A stretch of DNA of 64,000 nt from Aeriscardovia sp. GTDB taxonomy: Bacteria; Actinomycetota; Actinomycetes; Actinomycetales; Bifidobacteriaceae. Below are positions 54,481 to 63,299 of this stretch, in pieces. The DNA lies in contig JAFPUC010000014.1 of NCBI GenBank assembly GCA_017413255.1, positions 1-64,000 on the forward strand. Direction: 5' to 3'. Numbering within the stretch: position 1 is the first letter of the stretch; every line of letters starts with the position of its first letter. Below the pieces are notes generated by a model. The model did not search any database, was not told where the DNA came from, and saw nothing but the letters and a program-made list of their open reading frames with translations. The translations under genes were made by a program, and so were the position numbers.

Positions 54481-55185
54481 CTAAATTTCCAACTTATCAT
54501 GCTTGCTCCCATTACAACGAGAGCACAAAACCTGAAGATTTGAGGGCACGGTTTTTCCGCCCTTTGCAATCGGAATTATGTGGTCTATTTGAAGCCCTAC
54601 TTTATCCGGCATGTACTTACCGCATATTTGGCAGGTATAGTTGTCCCTCTTCATGATTTCTTCTCTAAGTTTTGGAGTGAGAAGTTTCCTTTGGTTGGCG
54701 CTGTCCCACTTTTTCAGGGTGGTCTCGTAATTTATGGAGGCCAGCATTTCGTCCCTTTGCGCCAGGTATGTGTAATTGCAGGCAAAGCCCCCTACTCTGT
54801 TTTTGACCTTATAAGCCGTTCTCTGATAATTTCTTTGCTGGTACCTTGTCTGAAGGCGGAAGACTACAAAGCGATAAGCATGATCGTCATCTACAAGGGC
54901 TTTAAATTGTTTTTTCCGCCTTCCTTTTAAATGGCTGTTTTCTATCTGCCTTCTACACTCTTTCTTCCATTCCCTTATTCTGGCGTGTTCTTTTTCTATA
55001 TCCCTCATGCCGTGTTCAATAAGGTACTCGTCTACCAAATCTTGTGTGTCAGGCTTTTTTCTGCCGGAAATATCTATAGTGGCGGTAAAGTAGGGATAGC
55101 CCTCGAAGGGGGATTTAAGTACAAGGTAGAGGATGATGGGGGCTGCGATCGCGATCAGTATTATGCAACTTATTGCTATAAACAT
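54481..55185 (-). CDS. Membrane-anchored HNH endonuclease
   Basis: 234 residues. One N-terminal membrane helix (residues about 3-24) is followed by a basic, Arg/Tyr-rich cytosolic region and a C-terminal HNH domain (about 178-230). CQIC and CSRC bind zinc, LQIDHIIPIAKGG holds the catalytic His, and NLQVLC has the Asn. Nuclease domains tethered to the membrane are typical of antiviral or DNA-uptake functions; which applies here is unknown. Convergent and base-adjacent with the acidic membrane protein. AT-rich composition. Confidence 0.85.
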   Translation of the reverse strand: MFIAISCIILIAIAAPIILYLVLKSPFEGYPYFTATIDISGRKKPDTQDLVDEYLIEHGMRDIEKEHARIREWKKECRRQIENSHLKGRRKKQFKALVDDDHAYRFVVFRLQTRYQQRNYQRTAYKVKNRVGGFACNYTYLAQRDEMLASINYETTLKKWDSANQRKLLTPKLREEIMKRDNYTCQICGKYMPDKVGLQIDHIIPIAKGGKTVPSNLQVLCSRCNGSKHDKLEI

Positions 55186-55637
55186 ACCCCTCCCATTTTA
55201 TCTGCAAATGCCTGTTGCAAACTGCTTTTAATTGTAAAGTGGCTTGTATATCCGCGCTAATTGTGCCGATCTTCACCCTGTTTACCTAAAGAAATTCCTG
55301 TCTAAAACCCTGAATTCCTCACGATGAATACAATTTGCCATCAAAGTTGAATACGTTGCGCTTCTTACGGCGATCTCTTGCCGTACTCACTTCATGAGCG
55401 TTTTACATGGGAGCATCTGCAGACCCCCGTTTATATCTTTTGAAATTTACAGATTCTATTTGGATTCTTGCCAGTATTATCAACAGGAAATCTGTCCGCG
55501 TTGGGCATTTTGTGTGTACAGCGCCCACGGGTGCAAACGGCAAATTTTGTGACAAATAGCCTGCTTCCCTAGTCTCCCCTTTCTGCAAATTTGAGACCCC
55601 CTTGCCTCAAATCGTATCTGTACCACTCCTTGCCCGT
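55186..55637. other. Intergenic stretch without genes
   Basis: About 450 AT-rich bases. I see only short chance frames, no RNA gene and no terminator; it presumably holds the HNH promoter. Confidence 0.5.
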
Positions 55638-56024
55638 TTAATAAAAACCGATTGATTCAAACATATGTCTGCTTTGAGGGTTAAAGGAATAAATATTCGC
55701 CCTAACAAAATCCATGTCTTTTTCGCGGGCAAGTTTTAACATTTCCTTTGCGCAGCGCCGTCCGATATGCCGGTTTTGAAATTCCTTGCAGACTACAATG
55801 GCAATTTCCGCGCTATCTCTTAAAGAAACGTCTCCAACTAATTTTCCCCTGTATTCGATGAAATAACACTCTCCATGCGAACAAAGAAACTCATACATGC
55901 AGTGCAAAAGATTTAGATCATAGGGCCTGTCTCGGTTGTAGACCTGTTTGCATACGTCCACATCTTGGTACCGGGGTAAAGAAGCCTCATCATTTTTTGT
56001 AATAGGGAAGCAATTTGATTTCAC
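55638..56024 (-). CDS. GNAT-family N-acetyltransferase
   Basis: 128 residues. CYFIEYRGKLVGDVSLRDSAEIAIVVCKEFQNRHIGRRCAKEML contains beta-strands 2-4 and the acetyl-CoA loop (QNRHIGRR in place of Q/RxxGxG/A, residues about 84-91); NPQSRHMFESIGF near the end is motif B of the fold. It lacks about 20-30 residues compared with common GNAT proteins at the N-terminus. The substrate is unknown. It ends the AT-rich block. RBS not obvious. Confidence 0.75.
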   Translation of the reverse strand: MKSNCFPITKNDEASLPRYQDVDVCKQVYNRDRPYDLNLLHCMYEFLCSHGECYFIEYRGKLVGDVSLRDSAEIAIVVCKEFQNRHIGRRCAKEMLKLAREKDMDFVRANIYSFNPQSRHMFESIGFY

Positions 56025-56210
56025 TATCTACGATTCGTTTTTTCAACTTCATTTCTCCGCTGCAAAATGCTTTAGTGAAATCTCAGATTGTTTTTTCTGC
56101 CGGATGCGTATTTGCGCGCTCTAGGCAGCCCTGATCTAGAGTTTGTACCTTGGGGAGGCTGTCGCCTTTCCTCGGCTGCATTTGCGCAGGCCAAAATCTT
56201 TTGATGAATT
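56025..56210. other. Spacer between the GNAT gene and the tmRNA terminator
   Basis: No gene or RNA is recognised here. Chance frames only. Confidence 0.5.
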
Positions 56211-56245
56211 AAAAGAAAAAACCGGCCCTTGGGGTCGGCTTTTAT
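56211..56245 (-). terminator. Terminator of tmRNA
   Basis: On the minus strand GCCGACCCCAAGGGCCGGTTTTTTCTTTT: a GC stem and T run about 65 bases beyond the tmRNA 3' end. Confidence 0.75.
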
Positions 56246-56309
56246 CCTTGTTTCCTATTGCAGGTCAGAACCTGGCTTTGACGAAGTCAAGGCAACTGCG
56301 GTATTCAAG

Positions 56310-56677
56310 TGGAGTCGCCGGGAATTGAACCCGGGTCCGACGGTTCCCTATCCAGCCTTCTACATGCGTAGTCTATATACACAGTTTTTCAGCCTCTGTA
56401 TCTCTATAGACAATCTACAGACGGCTTAGCTTTCAAAAGTCCCGTCCGCGCCCGTAAGCTCCGGCGCGGAGGCAAGCCTTTAAATTATCATCCCCGCTTT
56501 TTCCAAGGCTTTGATGAGCGGAGGGAGTAAGGCGCCGCCTAACTAGGCAGCAAGCACAAACTCAGTGCGATTTGTATTCTTGGCACTTATAGTTTTGCAG
56601 AGGTCTTTTACGGGCTACTCTGCATTCCCGACATGCCAGCTGGATGAAGTAAACCGCCGTCGAAACCTGTCGGCCCC
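56310..56677 (-). ncRNA. ssrA: Transfer-messenger RNA (tmRNA)
   Basis: Rescues stalled ribosomes and tags the unfinished protein. The 5' end GGGGCCGACAGGTTTCGACGG and the 3' end with a tRNA-like T arm (GGGTTCAATTCCCG) and CGACTCCA are the usual tmRNA termini. About 368 bases. The tag frame, 56584 to 56543, reads AKNTNRTEFVLAA plus TAG; an NRTEF-LAA pattern is, from memory, that of bifidobacteria. CCA is not encoded. It lies downstream of murC, where ftsQ would be expected. Confidence 0.96.
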
Positions 56678-56691
56678 AATCTAGTGAGATT

Positions 56692-58176
56692 TTATAACTT
56701 TTCCTTAAGAAGTTTAAGTATCAGAGGGTTGGCCTTCACCACGTTCCCGGCTCCTATGGTGACTAAAACGTCTCCTTTACGGCTCCATGAGGCAAGTCTC
56801 TTCGCCCCGTCTTCAAGGCTTTCAGCCATTTCAAATTTTTCGCCTTCCCCTAAAGCTTCTGCGGATTCTTTTATTCGGTTGGCGGTTACCCCCGGGAAAT
56901 TTGCTGGATCTTCCCTGGCTCCGTAAATGGGTGACACCACCACTTTATCGGCCGTGCAAAGGGATTGGACGTATCCTTTGGCAAAATCTTCCACCCTTGA
57001 ATAGTCAAAGGGCTGAAAGAGCGCTCCGATTCGGGAGGACGGATAACTGGATTTAAGGGAAGAAAAAAGAGCCTTTAATTCCGTGGGGTGGTGCCCGTAG
57101 TCTGTAAAAAGCCTAATTCCGTTTTCGCACCCCAGCAATTCAAAACGCCTGGAGCATCCCAAAAAGAGGGAGGAGGCATGGGCGGCGGAACCAAAATCTA
57201 CGCCAACTTGCGTGCAGGCCAAAATGGCGGCAGAGGCGTTCAAGCAGTTATGCAGCCCCGGGATTCTAAGCTCGACTTCCGCCTTTTTTCCTGCAAGGTT
57301 CAAAGAGAAGGAAGAAGAAACGGGGGAAGATGCCGGGAAAAAGCGAATATTGTTTAGCATGGCGTACTTTTCTTCCCTGAAGCCTTCGAGGCCCAGCTCC
57401 TTAAACTCTTTTACGCCGTAACCTAAAATCTTTCCCTTTTCTACTTCGCCGAGCATTTCAAAAAGCTTCCTGTTTCCCTCATCGTCCATGCACATCATGC
57501 ATTTTTCGGAGTGCTTTATAAAACTAAGGAAGTCTTTCCTGTAATTTTCAAGGGTTCCAAAGTGGTCGAAGTGATCTCCGTCGCTGTTGGTAATTACTGA
57601 AATTTTTGGCCTGTACTTTAGAAGGCTGCTGTCAGACTCGTCAGCTTCAGCCACAAATACCGCTCCTTCCCCTTTCCTCCAGGCCTCTTCGTTTCCTTTC
57701 TTGGTTCTAAAGGAGCTGCCCAGAGCCCAGCTAGGATCTCTCCCCACGGCAAGGAGGATGGATGAAATGAGAGACGAAGTGGTAGTTTTCCCATGCGTTC
57801 CGGAAACCGCAATTCCCTCTTTTTCCCTCATCAAAATATCTAAGATGTCGCTTCTGTGGGCTAGGGCCATGCCGCTTTTTTGCGCGGAGAGGAGGTCAGG
57901 GTTGTCTTCTTTTATGGCGCTTGACCATACTAGGATATCGCTGCCCTCCATATGCGATCCATCCTGGGGGTAGACGGGGATTTGGGCGTCTTCTAGATCT
58001 TTTGTGATTTCGGTTTCTGCAATATCGCTTCCGGAAACTTTTACGCCCTCCGCATTCAGCAGCCTGGCCAAAACGCTCATGCCGTAACCGCCGATGCCGG
58101 AAAAGAAGACGGATTTCAGATCTTTTACGCTTTTCCCTTCAAGCGAAGGAAAAGCGGGAGAATGAAGACTACTCAT
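56692..58176 (-). CDS. murC: UDP-N-acetylmuramate-L-alanine ligase
   Basis: 494 residues from ATG 58176 (MSSLHSPAF), which overlaps murG by 8 bases; an in-frame start at 58233 would overlap it far more. SGIGGYGMSVLARLL (nucleotide-binding N-domain), VSGTHGKTTTSSL (ATP loop) and DYGHHPTELKALF (C-domain) identify MurC, the first amino-acid ligase of peptidoglycan. Last cell-wall gene in this run. Confidence 0.96.
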   Translation of the reverse strand: MSSLHSPAFPSLEGKSVKDLKSVFFSGIGGYGMSVLARLLNAEGVKVSGSDIAETEITKDLEDAQIPVYPQDGSHMEGSDILVWSSAIKEDNPDLLSAQKSGMALAHRSDILDILMREKEGIAVSGTHGKTTTSSLISSILLAVGRDPSWALGSSFRTKKGNEEAWRKGEGAVFVAEADESDSSLLKYRPKISVITNSDGDHFDHFGTLENYRKDFLSFIKHSEKCMMCMDDEGNRKLFEMLGEVEKGKILGYGVKEFKELGLEGFREEKYAMLNNIRFFPASSPVSSSFSLNLAGKKAEVELRIPGLHNCLNASAAILACTQVGVDFGSAAHASSLFLGCSRRFELLGCENGIRLFTDYGHHPTELKALFSSLKSSYPSSRIGALFQPFDYSRVEDFAKGYVQSLCTADKVVVSPIYGAREDPANFPGVTANRIKESAEALGEGEKFEMAESLEDGAKRLASWSRKGDVLVTIGAGNVVKANPLILKLLKEKL

Positions 58177-59371
58177 GGTACCTATGGTAGTTTGCGAGCT
58201 GTAAAATTTCCTCCGCCATGACGAGGGCGGCATTCTCTCCCGAAAGCTCCCTGGCCTTTTGCCCCATTTCTTCCAGTTTCTTTTTATTGGTGATGAGGGG
58301 AGGGATGTATTTCTTTACAAACCCTTCGGTAAACCTGCAGTCTTGCACCATTATGCCCCCTCCGTTGTCTACGACGGGCTTGGCGTTGAACTTTTGCTCG
58401 CCGTTGCCTATTGGGAGGGGGACGTAGACGGCAGGCATCCCCATAGCTTCCATCTCGTTTACCGTTCCGGCTCCGGAACGGCATATGGCAAGGGAGGCTG
58501 CTTTGTAAAGCAGGGCCATGTGAGGGAAATAATCTACAATCCTGTAATTTCCGTCCTGGGCAAAGTATTGGCCGGCTTGGGAGGGGAGGAGTTCTCCTAC
58601 GGCGTCTTTTCCTGCAAGTTTTGTAACCAGTTCGGAAACTATCTCGCTTTTGCCTTTTCCGCACAAATGCACTACCTGGCATACTTGCAAAAGCTCTCTG
58701 GATGCGCCTGCCACAGCCTTGTTGATGCTTAAGGCTCCCAAAGATCCCCCCGTCACGAGCAGCACGGGAAGTTCCGGCTTTAAACCCAACGCCTCTACGG
58801 CGTCCCGCCGGCATTCTTCAGGGTTTTCCCTCCTGGCCCTGGCCGCCTCTACAACTTCTGCCCTTAAGGGGAGGCCCACCCTCTCTACGGTCTTGCCGCG
58901 CCTGGGTTTAAGTTTCGCGCCGTCATAGGCCGTGCCTATATAATCGGCCCACCTGGCTCCCAGCTTATTGGCTATGCCGGCCAGGGCGTTTTGTTCATGG
59001 ATGGCGATGGGAATCTTAAGTTTTTTGGCCGCCCTGTAGCAGGGGGCCGACGCGTATCCCCCCACACCGGCAACGCAGTCTGCATCTACCGCCTTCAGTA
59101 TCTTTTCCGCATCCCTTACTTCCTTGGCCCATTTTGCAGGAAATAGGGCGGTGGAAGGAGAAATGGAACGGGGGAAGGCGAGCTTTGGAATGGTTTTAAG
59201 CGTCAGGCCGCTGGCAGGTACCAGGGTCTCTTCCATCCCGCCCGTGGCTCCTATGACCGTAATCTTGGCTTGCGGGGAAAGGATTTTTATCTGCTCGGCT
59301 ATCGAGATGAGGGTATTTATATGGCCTGCAGTCCCGGCGCCAGCCAGTACCACGGAGAGCTTATCTTTCAT
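58169..59371 (-). CDS. murG: UDP-GlcNAc:undecaprenyl-PP-MurNAc-pentapeptide GlcNAc transferase
   Basis: 400 residues. Makes lipid II from lipid I at the inner membrane face. AGAGTAGHINTLISIAEQI corresponds to the GGGTAGHxxP lipid-binding loop (the usual Pro is Thr). HEQNALAGIANKLGARWAD, LLVTGGSLGALSINKA and CRSGAGTVNEMEAMGMPAVYVPLPIG are family blocks. It overlaps murD by 4 bases and murC by 8; in most actinobacteria ftsW stands between murD and murG, but there is no room for it here. Confidence 0.96.
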   Translation of the reverse strand: MKDKLSVVLAGAGTAGHINTLISIAEQIKILSPQAKITVIGATGGMEETLVPASGLTLKTIPKLAFPRSISPSTALFPAKWAKEVRDAEKILKAVDADCVAGVGGYASAPCYRAAKKLKIPIAIHEQNALAGIANKLGARWADYIGTAYDGAKLKPRRGKTVERVGLPLRAEVVEAARARRENPEECRRDAVEALGLKPELPVLLVTGGSLGALSINKAVAGASRELLQVCQVVHLCGKGKSEIVSELVTKLAGKDAVGELLPSQAGQYFAQDGNYRIVDYFPHMALLYKAASLAICRSGAGTVNEMEAMGMPAVYVPLPIGNGEQKFNAKPVVDNGGGIMVQDCRFTEGFVKKYIPPLITNKKKLEEMGQKARELSGENAALVMAEEILQLANYHRYHE

Positions 59372-60774
59372 GCACGCAGTTCTCCCTTGAGGGCCTTTGC
59401 AAATTCCCTAAACTTGTCTCCGCGCTCCCCCATATCGCTGAACTGATCTCTGGAAGCGCAGGCAGGGGCCAGAAGCACTGTGTCTCCGGGTTCGGATGCT
59501 TTGTAGGCCTCATCTACCGCCTTTTTCATTGCGCCAGATCCGTCTTCTTCCTTTATTTCCGTAAAGGGAATTTGAGCCTCCGAGAGCGCTTTTTTAAATT
59601 CTTCTCTGTCTTTGCCTATAAGAATTGCTTTTTTTACCTTTCCATGGGCTTTTTCAAGAAGGGCGCGCATATCGCAGTTTTTGGCTTCCCCTCCCACTAT
59701 CCAGATTATTCCTTTGCCCTCCAAAGCCTTTAGGGCCGCCAGGGCAGAAGCTGGGTTAGTGGCTTTAGAATCGTCTATAAATTCCACTTTCCCCCCTTCC
59801 TTTTCCACCCTAGGGCCGTCTTCGAGCCTGTGGGACTCGGGCCTGAACTTGGAAAGGCCCACTCCGACGTCTTCAGGTTTTACCCCCATTGCCAGAGTTG
59901 CGGCGCAGGCAGCCAGGGCGTTTTCAAGCCTGTGCGCAGGTACGCCCCCTGCGAGCTTTAGGCCGGAAAGCGCATCTTCTTTGCACACCCTTCCGTAGGC
60001 AAAGGCGTTATCGAAGATCCAGCCGTCTTCTATTCCAACCTGTGCCGGGGCGGGTTTTTTAAGTGAAAAGCCCACTTCAATGCATCCCATATTTACATTT
60101 GCGCTTTTGGCAGCTGCCGCAGTGACGGGATCGGAAGCGTTGTAGATTACAGCCCTTTTCGCATTTTCAAATACCTTGGCCTTGTCCCTGCGGTATTCTT
60201 CCATGGATCTGTGCCAATCGAGGTGATCTTGGGCAAAGTTGGTCCAGACTGCAACTTCCAAAGCAAGAGATCGGGTAAAGTGAAGCTGACTGCTGGAAAG
60301 CTCTGCTACTACCACCTGGGCTCCGGGCTTTCTGCAGGCCAAAGTGAGAGGATAGCCGGTATTTCCCCCCTCGGCAACGCAGATTCCGCATTCCTCGAAA
60401 ATTTTGGTTATCATCTTCACCGTGGTCGTTTTGCCATTGGTGCCCGTAACGCCAATCCATGGAATGGAGCGGCCTTCTTTGTCGCGCGGGCGCGTTTTCC
60501 ACGCAAATTCCACTTCGCTCATTATGGGAACATGATTTTCTTCAATGGCCTTCACGAGCTTGGAAGCGGGGGCAAAGCCGGGGGAAACTACCACGGTCGT
60601 TATATTTTCCCAATCCACCTGGCCGGGACTGGAAAAATCAGCCTTCCCCTTCTCGTCAAAGGTTTCGCACTTCACCCCCTCCTTTTCCAAAAGATCCTTT
60701 ACAGCTAAGCCCGAAACTCCAAGCCCTGCCACAAGGACTGTGTCTAGAAATTCGCCTCTTCCTATAATTGCCAT
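59368..60774 (-). CDS. murD: UDP-N-acetylmuramoylalanine-D-glutamate ligase
   Basis: 468 residues. Adds D-Glu to UDP-MurNAc-Ala. GVTGTNGKTTTVKMI (about 130-144) binds ATP, and the C-domain has DDSKATNPASALAALKALEGKGIIWIVGG and LLAPACASRDQFSDMGERGDKFRE. Overlaps murG; 11 bases from mraY. Confidence 0.96.
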   Translation of the reverse strand: MAIIGRGEFLDTVLVAGLGVSGLAVKDLLEKEGVKCETFDEKGKADFSSPGQVDWENITTVVVSPGFAPASKLVKAIEENHVPIMSEVEFAWKTRPRDKEGRSIPWIGVTGTNGKTTTVKMITKIFEECGICVAEGGNTGYPLTLACRKPGAQVVVAELSSSQLHFTRSLALEVAVWTNFAQDHLDWHRSMEEYRRDKAKVFENAKRAVIYNASDPVTAAAAKSANVNMGCIEVGFSLKKPAPAQVGIEDGWIFDNAFAYGRVCKEDALSGLKLAGGVPAHRLENALAACAATLAMGVKPEDVGVGLSKFRPESHRLEDGPRVEKEGGKVEFIDDSKATNPASALAALKALEGKGIIWIVGGEAKNCDMRALLEKAHGKVKKAILIGKDREEFKKALSEAQIPFTEIKEEDGSGAMKKAVDEAYKASEPGDTVLLAPACASRDQFSDMGERGDKFREFAKALKGELRA

Positions 60775-60785
60775 TATTTGCCTCC

Positions 60786-61889
60786 TCAGTGTATGGGTCC
60801 GCTTTTAATGAGCCAGTCGGAATAAAAGATAATTAGGGCTATTATGACGTATCCGCACTCTATCATCCAAAACCTTGTAACGACTCGGGTTTCGGGCCAT
60901 CCCAGCAGCTCAAAGTGGTGGTGGAGGGGGGCCATTTTGAAAACCCTTTTGTGAAACATATGGAACGCTCCAATCTGTATCGCATCCGACATGGTTTCCA
61001 TTACAAACAGTCCCCCGAGAATGACGGACAAAATCTCTATGTGCAGGCTTACCGACATCGCCGCAAACAGTCCTCCGAGGGCAAGGGAGCCGGTGTCGCC
61101 CATAAAGATTTCAGCAGGGTGAACGTTGTACCACAAAAATCCCATGAGGGCGGCCACGCAGGAAAGGGCTATTATCACAAGATCTTGGGGATCGGATGCC
61201 ACATAACGAAAGCCTGGGGCTGAAGATCCGATAAGGTGGTAGCTCTCCCAGAAGGCTATGACGGCAAATCCTATGAAGGCGGAAATTCCCGAGCCTGCTG
61301 CAAGCCCATCCAAGCCGTCTGTAAGGTTGATGGCGTTCGTCCACGCAGCCATTAAAAAGTTCACCCAGATTATGAACAAAATTATTCCCAAGACATTTCC
61401 TGCGAAAGCCAGGTTAATGGAAGAATCGGCAATCCACGAGATGGAAGTTCGGCCCACTCTTACCGAAGCTTTCCTGGGAAAAAGCAGGGAAAGCACGGCA
61501 TAGCCCGAAGCTACAAGGACCTGGAGGATTAATTTGGCATGGATTGTCAGGCCCAGATTTCTTTTCTTCTTTACCTTCAAAAAGTCATCTATAAAGCCTA
61601 TGAGGCCAAACCCTACCAGACAAAACAGCGCCAGGAGGGCGGAGGGGGTGGGTGCCGTTTTGTGGACGGCGTAGCGGAAAATAGCCGCCGCCCCCCAGCC
61701 TATAAGGATGGAAAGGATTATGGCCACTCCCCCCAAAGTGGGGGTACCCCTTTTCACCTGGTGGCTTTGAGGGCCGTCCTGCCTGATGTACTGTCCGTAG
61801 TGAAGCTTGTTTACCAGAGCCATAACTGCGGGAGTCAGGCCAAAAGAGGCCGCCAGCGAACAGACGAATGCTATTATGTAGGCTACCAC
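60786..61889 (-). CDS. mraY: Phospho-MurNAc-pentapeptide transferase
   Basis: 367 residues with ten membrane helices. DGPQSHQVKRGTPTLGGV (about 39-56), FIDDFLKVKKKRNLGLT (catalytic Asp pair), NAINLTDGLDGLAAG and the PLHHHFELLGWPETRVV histidine loop are all intact. Makes lipid I. Its start abuts the murF stop with no gap. Confidence 0.97.
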   Translation of the reverse strand: MVAYIIAFVCSLAASFGLTPAVMALVNKLHYGQYIRQDGPQSHQVKRGTPTLGGVAIILSILIGWGAAAIFRYAVHKTAPTPSALLALFCLVGFGLIGFIDDFLKVKKKRNLGLTIHAKLILQVLVASGYAVLSLLFPRKASVRVGRTSISWIADSSINLAFAGNVLGIILFIIWVNFLMAAWTNAINLTDGLDGLAAGSGISAFIGFAVIAFWESYHLIGSSAPGFRYVASDPQDLVIIALSCVAALMGFLWYNVHPAEIFMGDTGSLALGGLFAAMSVSLHIEILSVILGGLFVMETMSDAIQIGAFHMFHKRVFKMAPLHHHFELLGWPETRVVTRFWMIECGYVIIALIIFYSDWLIKSGPIH

Positions 61890-63299
61890 TTAAATCCCCT
61901 TTTCGAGGTCCTGGGCCAAAGAATCGAGGTGGAAGGCATGCGATCCTTTGAGAACCACGAGGGTCTTTTCTTCTTCTTTCACTCTTCTTTCAGCTTCCGC
62001 TCTCGCCTCCTCCAGGCTTCTTACCAGTACAGATCCGGGCACTTCTTGGCTATAACCTCCGGCCAGAAAGTCTTTCGAGCCGTCTTGGCAAACCACTATC
62101 AAAGATCCCGACGCATCCCTGACCGCCTTTCCCACCTGCCTGTGGTATTCTTCCCCTTTCTCCCCCAACTCCAGCATAGGGGAAAGAATGAAGAGGGGCC
62201 TGAAGGATCCGGCCCTGGAAATCCTTTGCGCGATTTTTATGCAGTTAAGCATGGAATCAGGGTTGGCATTGAAAGTGTCGTCCAAAACAAGGCATTTTTT
62301 GCCAAGCTTTTTGCTTTCAAAAAGGCTAAGCCTGTGGGGGCTTATCCGCGAAAGGGATGACAAGGCCTCCCTGATTTCTTCATCGGGTATATTGCATATT
62401 TTCCCGCAGGCTGCGGCGGCGATGGCATTTGAGGCACTGTGCTCTCCCAGGAGGGGAAGGCGGACCGGACCGGCATTTTTCCCCTCAAGGAAAAGATCGA
62501 AACTGGGCCTTCCGAGGTTGTCTAACTTCAGATTTTTGGCGCACGCTTCCATTCCCGGCTCAAACTTTAAGGAAAAGTAGCGCACCTTTGCCCTCGTAAG
62601 GGATGCCATTTCGCGCACGCGCCTGTCTTGGGCATTTAAAACGGCAGTGTCGGAAGGCTTCAAGTTTTGCACGAGCTCGCTTTTGGCCCGGAAAATGTTT
62701 TCCCTCGATCCAAATTCGCCTTCATGGGCAAATCCCACCCTAAGCTCCAGCGCCACATTGCAGGGCGCTATCGAAAAGAGGTGGGCAATATCGCCTATTT
62801 TGTTGGCTCCCATCTCCGCTATAAGGAAGCTGGTATCGCTTTTTACTTTAAGGCAGGTTAAGGGAAGGCCGAGCTCATTGTTAAAAGATCCGGTATTGGA
62901 AACGGTGGGGGCGAAGGGAGAAAAGAGCTGGGAAAGTATGTCTTTTGTGGTGGTCTTGCCTACAGATCCCGTCAGGGCGATTTCCGTAAAGCCGGGCCTT
63001 TGCCTCCGTTTTTCAAGGTTTGCCTTGGCAAGGGATGAAAGGGCGTCTACCGAGTTTTCCACCAGGATTTGGGGGAGGGGGCAGGAAGAATCTAAAGAAT
63101 GGGTCAAAGCCGCTTTAAACCCCTTTCCGTAGGCTTCTTCTATGAAAAGGGCGCCATCCATCTTTTCGCCCTTGACGGCTACAAAAAGATCGGCGGGGCA
63201 AAGGGTGGAAATCGACACGCTTTCGATTTCCACCCTTCCCTCTCCTACCAGTTCTCCTCCCGCTTCACGGGCTACTTGCTCAAGACTTGTTTTTATCAT
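61890..63299 (-). CDS. murF: UDP-N-acetylmuramoyl-tripeptide-D-alanyl-D-alanine ligase
   Basis: 469 residues. ALTGSVGKTTTKDIL (about 109-123) is the ATP loop, TVSNTGSFNNELGLPLTCL and LIAEMGANKIGDIAHL the central-domain blocks, and LDDTFNANPDSML the C-domain start. Adds D-Ala-D-Ala to the tripeptide. Overlaps the upstream MurE-like frame by 20 bases. One long operon with mraY, murD, murG and murC is implied by zero or negative spacing. Confidence 0.96.
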   Translation of the reverse strand: MIKTSLEQVAREAGGELVGEGRVEIESVSISTLCPADLFVAVKGEKMDGALFIEEAYGKGFKAALTHSLDSSCPLPQILVENSVDALSSLAKANLEKRRQRPGFTEIALTGSVGKTTTKDILSQLFSPFAPTVSNTGSFNNELGLPLTCLKVKSDTSFLIAEMGANKIGDIAHLFSIAPCNVALELRVGFAHEGEFGSRENIFRAKSELVQNLKPSDTAVLNAQDRRVREMASLTRAKVRYFSLKFEPGMEACAKNLKLDNLGRPSFDLFLEGKNAGPVRLPLLGEHSASNAIAAAACGKICNIPDEEIREALSSLSRISPHRLSLFESKKLGKKCLVLDDTFNANPDSMLNCIKIAQRISRAGSFRPLFILSPMLELGEKGEEYHRQVGKAVRDASGSLIVVCQDGSKDFLAGGYSQEVPGSVLVRSLEEARAEAERRVKEEEKTLVVLKGSHAFHLDSLAQDLEKGI

